64,000 nt of DNA from Kingdonia uniflora (lineage: Eukaryota; Streptophyta; Magnoliopsida; Ranunculales; Circaeasteraceae), in assembly GCA_014058105.1 (NCBI GenBank), contig JACGCM010002624.1, positions 124,001-188,000 of the forward strand, in the 5' to 3' direction. Position 1 is the first letter of the stretch. Every line of letters begins with the position of its first letter. Shown in pieces: positions 58,760 through 64,000 of the stretch. The notes under the pieces were generated by a model that searched no databases, was not told the DNA's origin, and worked only from the letters and a program-made list of their open reading frames with translations. The position numbers and the translations under genes are program-made.

Positions 58760-59460
58760 AATGTGTCACACTATCTTTTTGCACTTTAATTTGCCCCTTA
58801 GCCCTCTTTTTCTAGCTTCTGTTAGAAGTTATTTTTGTGGGATTTTCACTGAGATTGTAAGAGTATGCATTGGATCCTTCGCCGAAGGTTGGTAAGATAG
58901 GTTTAAAAGCTCACAATATCTCTTTGTTTTCATGATATTTACTACAAACTTTGGTATAAAATAGTAATATTTGTGATCTCTTCTCCAAACTTTGATGCAA
59001 AACTTGCAAATAAAGCCCATGCACGTGGTTTGGATTGATTTAGGGGACAAAACAAAACACTCCATAACCACGTATTCGTGGTCTCCATCACTATTTTGGG
59101 GTTTATTATTTGGTTTTGGGATCTTGAGATGATGCTTAGTTTAGGTAATGAAGCAAAGCATGTTTGTTTGAGCTAAAAAGAAAAAAGTGTGTACCCTCTA
59201 CGTCAGGGCAAGTTGTCAAAAGTACAAGCACAACTGAAAACAGCGCATAACAACCCTCTAAGAAGGGTTCTCTGAGTAAGGGAGTGTTTGTTTTTTCACT
59301 TGAAATCGTTGAATGCTTAATGGGTACCTAATTGGCTCCAACAGGAAAAGGCTAAAAAATTTGTTTATATCAGGCTAGGTGCATAATAGATAAGCGCTCC
59401 TGATGACGTGGACCGTCGGTATGTGAATACTCCTTGCCAAGTTTAGGTTTCGGATACTTT
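58760..59460. other. Region upstream of the SMR gene
   Basis: No gene supported; the frame 58829-59071 shows no family features. It would contain the SMR promoter, with a weak TATTTAAA on the minus strand at about 58749-58756. Confidence 0.35.
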
Positions 59461-59469
59461 GGAGGGGTA

Positions 59470-59935
59470 TGAGGATGGGTATGTTGAACAACCCTGTTAG
59501 AATGAGTTTTTGCAAGAGTATGTGAGAAGTGTAACAACATTCCATGTTGTTAGTGAAAAAAGAAATACACGATGCCAATGGTTTTGATTTTGGTTCTTGA
59601 AGGAATATTTGCCTGATTGCTCCCGAAGAAGTAGAGATTGATTCTCTCCACCACGTTGCAAAAGATTCAAACTCTTCTTACTCTGATCGTGATGGGTATG
59701 TGGATGGGTATGTTGAACAACCCTGTTAGAAGGGGTTTTTGCAAGAGTATGTGAAAAGTGTAACAACATACCTGAAAAAAGATACGCTCCATAAATGAGA
59801 CTTCACAAATAAGTCCTTGATTTGGAAAAATCGTGAATAAATATGCTTGTCGGTTGCACCTGAAGGAAGGAGTAGAGATTGATTCTCTCCACCACGTTGC
59901 AGAAGATTCAAACTCTTCTTACTCCTCGTCGTAAT
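59470..59935. repeat. Two-copy tandem repeat, about 230-240 bp period
   Basis: 'gatgggtatgttgaacaac' at 59474 recurs at 59703, and 'gagattgattctctccacc' at 59634 recurs at 59875. Each unit contains both phrases with few changes. Minus-strand open frames over it (59497-59911) are repeated pieces and not genes. Confidence 0.85.
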
Positions 59936-60039
59936 GGCAAGGTTGTACCAAAAATCTCATCATGACCAAATTTATAGAACAACAAAAGCGATTCATAATT
60001 ATTTTACGGGTTCCAAACAGGGTCTAAAACCAACCTATG

Positions 60040-60400
60040 TCTTGGTTTTTATTTTTTATTTTTTATAAAGCAAAGTCATAATATATAAATTAAGCCTTTA
60101 GAGGCTGAAGAGAAACAACATAGTCAATAAGTTTTGTCGCCTCATCAGGCTCATACAAAGATAATGCCAGGAGTGTACTCCCAAGGCAGCTAAGGCGTGA
60201 GCTTCCGAATTGAACGATCTACTGAAAAACTGGAAAAACTCCGAAAAACTGGATGATAAAACAAGCATCTCAGGTGCAACGGCTAGAGCACCCCAAGAAA
60301 GGTCGTCAGATCTCGTCTCATATGCCCGGACGAGTCTTCTGCAGTCTGTAAAAACCAGTGCTCGCTCAATGCCTTGGTTGAATTGATGAAACTATGCATT
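60040..60400 (-). mobile_element. Decayed LINE RNase H fragment with A-rich tail
   Basis: On the minus strand the end of the fragment reads SRSFNSEAHALAALG, the typical C-terminal part of the RNase H-like domain of plant LINEs, after a broken upstream part. Downstream on that strand comes an A-rich tail (T-rich at about 60043-60068 on the plus strand). Confidence 0.6.
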
Positions 60401-61443
60401 TCCTACACCATGCTGTAAGTCAGCTCACAATCCATTCAAACTTAATTAAATCTAATGGGAGCTTAGGATTCGAATATTGAGAAAGTCCATTATATCATAT
60501 CATAACATATCTTGAAAATTAATGTCGAAGAAGATCGATCGCGAATCCGCAATATTATTATTATAATTTAAACCCCTTTTTTTTAATCGTGTCGCGAGGG
60601 CGGCGATGATGATAAATCTGATGTTCTAGTCATCGAGTGTAATTAGCGGGACTTTCTTTGGAGTGCGTTGTTTTCATCATAGAAAGATTACATAAGTATT
60701 CAAGGATAAGGTCCCCCCACACTGTCACTCTAGGGAGGTGTACATTCCCGATCACACTGTTGTGTGATCGAGACGTCTCAGTGAATCTTCGGATCCCAAT
60801 GTACCAGACGTAAAAATATAGCGTGCAAGGCGGGACAATGGTTGTTAGAAATTCGTTAGTTGGTAGGGCTAATGCTTGGAAAACCAGGACGTCCTGGGAT
60901 CAATTATGTACAGAGACTGTAAACATATAGAGTGACGGTCGGCCTGCATTCACGTATTACATACGTTCCACCGAGATATACTCATGTAACATCATTGACC
61001 TCATGCTTGAGGTTCATCATTCTGCCCCCCTCTCCTCCAAGCTCCAACTATCATGTTTATGTCTCGCAATCATCCCCCCTTCTAAACAACTCCATATCCA
61101 AATCACCACGCCATGAAAAGAACTCGAGAAACAGATCAGTAGTCGCTCGGGGTATATTAAGGCCAAGCACATAGTAACATAAGCAGTTGGGACGATACTA
61201 AGGGACAGTTGTAATATGGTTTGTATGTAATTATGGCCCCAACAAAATGGTCGGACGAACCCTACTGGGGAGTGCGAGGTGTGTGAACCACACAGGGCCC
61301 AAGGAAAAAGTGCCAAAAAAAATTAATAAAAAAATAAAATAAAATTATAACACATCTAATATAGACTTGGCTTTATCATTTGAGCCAGCTGTCAAGGTTC
61401 AAATCCTGGCATTTTTTTATTATTTTTTTTTCCAGGCCCCATT
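60401..61443. other. Intergenic DNA upstream of actin
   Basis: A SINE-type phrase 'gcttggaaaaccaggacg' lies at about 60874. Open frames at 60932-61316 have no family features. At about 61370-61420, 'ggttcaaatcctggca' resembles a tRNA T-arm, but no cloverleaf can be built. Confidence 0.4.
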
Positions 61444-61444
61444 T

Positions 61445-62150
61445 GTATTTTCGCACAGGGCCTTACAGGTAGTTAGGGCGTGCTTGAAAATCCAACAAGA
61501 CTAGGTATTGAGATATATAGTCCTAACTAAAATCGTGTGTTCAAGCCCTGCACCTCGATAATATAAGATCCTGACGCTACTCCTCTCATTCCCCAGTTTC
61601 GAGATGGAAACTCCAGTTCTAAATAATAATAATAATAATTGCATAATTGTCGGGGCAAATAATACCCGGTGGATCCCTAGATAAAAAAGACGCGTTTTAA
61701 GAACCGTTTGGGTCCAAATTATAAAATGCGGACCAAAAAAAGGCGAATTAAAAGGCGAAATTCATTCTGCTCTGTTTTTTTTTTGAAACAGAGAGAGAGA
61801 GAGAGTTGTATTTTCGCACAGGGCCTTACAGGTAGTTAGGCAGGACTAAGTATTGAGATATATAGTCCTAACTAAAATCGTGTGTTCATGCCCTGCACCT
61901 CGATAATATAAGATCCTGACGCTACTCCTCTCATTCCCCAGTATCGAGATGGAAACTCCAGTTCTAAATAATAATAATAATAATAATTGCATAATTGTCG
62001 GGGCAAATAATACCCGGTGGATCCCCAGATAAAAAAGGCGCGTTTTAAGAACCGTTTGGGTCCAAATTATAAAATGCGGACCAAAAAAAGGCGAATTAAA
62101 AGGCGAAACTCATTCTGGTTCACTCTGTTTTTTTTTTTGAAACAGAGAGA
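61445..62150. repeat. Tandem duplication upstream of actin, carrying LTR-derived sequence
   Basis: Copy 1 (61445 to about 61805) and copy 2 (61808 to about 62150) are nearly identical over about 350 bp; periods are 363 bp at the left and 354 bp at the right. Both contain TTGAGATATATAGTCC ... CCTGCACCTCGATAATATAAG ... GGAAACTCCAGTTCTAA, which matches the LTR-like segment near 8.5 kb in order. Both also contain (taa)n, 'ccgtttgggtccaaattat' and a GA repeat. Copy 2 ends directly at the probable actin leader, so the duplication spans the core promoter. Confidence 0.9.
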
Positions 62151-63461
62151 GAGCTGAAGAGATCTCAAAGAGAAGAGAAGGTCGTTCTCGAGTTTCTCTC
62201 TCTACAATCGATCAAAACCTAGGGTTTCATCTTCGTCTACAAAGGTGGTTTCTCTCTCTCTCTCGATTGATCTCGATTGTTTTCGATTGATTTGATTACG
62301 TTTACGTTTACGTTTAGATCGATTGTTGTGATGTTTGATCTAAGTTCTTAGATTTCAAGCGAAATCTAGGTGATCGATCTCCTTAACTTGAGTAATTGGT
62401 TGTAATTGAAATGTGTTTGATTTGAATGTGTGAAATGTTGTTAGTTTGATCTCAATTTTTCTGTGTTTTTAGGTTTTATTTCATTGTAATTGAAATGTTT
62501 TTGATCTGATTGTTGATATATATATAAAGAGAGAGAATGTGTGAAATGTTACTTGTTTGATCTCAATTTGATGTGTTTTTAGGTTTTCTGTGATTGTTTT
62601 CGTTGTACAAATGTGTTTGATCTGATTGTTGATATAGTGAGAATGAAGAAATGTTGTTGGTTTGATCTCGATTTGATGTGTTCTTAGTTTGATTTAGGTA
62701 TTATTTTGTTGTTTAGATAGCTCTGGTGGTTTATCTGTTGTAATGTGATTGTTTGGTTTGAAAAATTATGAAGTTGCAATGGAAACTAGTGTTGATTGTT
62801 GAGTATAGATCTAATCGAAAAATATTCGTCGTTATCGTTGTTTTTATGATATTATTAGAATCATGCATGTACGACTGACGGAAAACATTTATAGATTTGG
62901 AACATGACGAGATTGATAACTAGGTTTCTCAATAACAAGGGCGTCCATTGAAGCCATAATGTGACTTAGCTAGATGTTGTATGAATGTTTGCAGTCTGAG
63001 TTATGGTTCACATTGATAATATACGTCATTAGTTCACAATTTGGCATATGAAAAAATATTTTATGTTCCGTGCATAGTTTGAGAGTACAAGAAAACACGC
63101 AAGTTTAAGGTATTAAATTAACACGAGAAAAGGAGATGAGTATCCAAAAGTGTGATGTATTCGGAGATACATGCAAAGGCAAATATGTTTGGAGGATCAA
63201 AATAAGTTTTGAGTAAAGTTAATCGAGTAACATGTTCATTTCTACCAACTCTATACTGGAGAACTTTTTGAGTGAGCTGATTATTTAACCTGTAAATACA
63301 TTGATAGGTGCTCAGTTGAATTTTTGTTGGTGTAAAGCTTATTTAAGTTTTAGCTAATATTAGAACTGTTCTCCATGCATGTTATTGTCTTTCATAATAC
63401 ATAGCGTTAGAGTATTGGTGAAAACTGTAACTGAAAATGAAATTGTTTCCTTTTCTTGCAG
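62150..63461 (+). promoter_or_regulatory. Actin 5' leader exon and leader intron
   Basis: A CT-rich untranslated exon ending CTACAAAG at 62244 is followed by GT at 62245, and the intron runs to AG at 63461. A long leader intron just before the start codon is the rule for plant actin genes and is known to raise expression. The intron is T-rich, with repeated 'tgtttgatct' words. Confidence 0.82.
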
Positions 63462-63471
63462 CTTTTATTAA

Positions 63472-64000
63472 ATGGCGGATGCCGATGATATTCAGCCTCT
63501 TGTGTGCGATAATGGGACAGGAATGGTCAAGGTATCAATTCTTCTTACCTTAGACAGTATTACTAAATCCCCCCAGAGTAAGATTTTTTAAGATTCCTCC
63601 AAACTCGTTTCAACCGAGGCAATTTTTTGATTCGCCAAACATTTGAATTACACTATTTTGGAAAGTTGTCCATTTAATCAAAATAAGAACGTACCAAATG
63701 CAATATTTTAGAAGTTTCTGATATACTTTTTTATGGCATTTCATCTTATGTGTTTTAGACTAGGACTACAATGTTCCTCTTATGTTTGGGCGGTATTTTT
63801 AGTTTTTTGTAATCACGAATGTCCTCTATGTTGTTAATTGAAATGCTTTTATTATCCTATTACATATATGATACACTCAGAACTTTTTGAATGTGATGGA
63901 AGCTAATCGATTTTGTGACTGCTTATTGCTGCCGTAGGCCGGGTTTGCCGGAGATGATGCTCCAAGAGCTGTTTTCCCTAGCATTGTTGGTCGCCCACGT
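63472..64000 (+). CDS. ACT: Actin, N-terminal part (cut by the window end)
   Basis: Coding exon 63472-63531 reads [20 protein letters not shown], and the next exon, from 63938, reads [20 protein letters not shown] and R before the window stops. The intron after Lys20 is at the conserved plant actin position. [18 protein letters not shown] is the actin phosphate-1 nucleotide-binding loop. Actin polymerises into microfilaments for transport, growth and division. About 41 of 377 residues are in view. Confidence 0.97.

Noticed and set aside
59375..59911. Minus-strand frames that resemble one another, as a small gene family
   Set aside because: The likeness comes from the tandem duplication of non-coding DNA, and frames do not keep a common start or end.
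61370..61420. A tRNA gene or plastid tRNA insert
   Set aside because: Only a T-arm-like 'ggttcaaatcc' is seen. The acceptor, D and anticodon arms cannot be formed.

Overview
This window is nuclear DNA from a flowering plant, most likely a eudicot. It is AT-rich, the genes have GT-AG introns, and the gene families are plant ones (Dof factor, SIAMESE-related inhibitor, CYP71 P450, thaumatin-like protein, DTD2/GEK1). The space between genes is filled with MITEs, SINE-like copies and decayed LINE and copia pieces. I cannot name the species. All splice models were built by hand from reading frame, GT-AG borders and recognised family sequence. They are predictions without transcript evidence.

Layout: a UBC7/13/14-type ubiquitin E2 (1124-6920, minus, six exons) with retroelement debris in its introns; a repeat-rich block with a LINE scrap, a copia remnant with an LTR-like flank, a ribosomal eL18 pseudogene and a GGCCC-rich repeat (7.0-12.2 kb); a thaumatin-like protein (12.35-13.22 kb, minus); a plant single-pass membrane protein (15.47-16.25 kb, plus); the mitoribosomal CHCH protein mS37 (19.9-21.2 kb, plus); the beta subunit of protein geranylgeranyltransferase I (22.1-26.8 kb, minus, 11 exons); a CYP71-type P450 with one frameshift (27.3-28.9 kb, minus); fragments of THIC and CDC48 (29.3-30.9 kb); a nine-exon FMN-binding/DUF2470-type protein (31.7-36.7 kb, plus); a cytosolic HSP70 with a heat-shock element and a MITE-filled intron (37.6-41.8 kb, minus).

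Next come a repeat-rich stretch with a clean Mutator-like MITE (42-46.5 kb), a Dof transcription factor (46.9-47.9 kb, plus), more MITEs and an unusual palindrome array (48-53 kb), a small unrecognised two-exon gene (53.3-53.8 kb, minus), the D-aminoacyl-tRNA deacylase DTD2/GEK1 (54.7-55.6 kb, minus), a broken type I MADS-box gene (56.4-56.9 kb), a SIAMESE-related CDK inhibitor (58.3-58.6 kb, minus) and the first exons of an actin gene (from 62.2 kb, plus), cut by the window end.

The genes are unrelated housekeeping and regulatory genes. I see no operon-like or cluster logic and no convincing undescribed multi-gene system. The best leads are in the non-coding DNA: a MITE whose core is amplified five times inside the HSP70 intron, a tandem duplication just upstream of actin that carries LTR-derived sequence, an array of TGCCAAAT/ATTTGGCA palindromes, and several recently broken genes.
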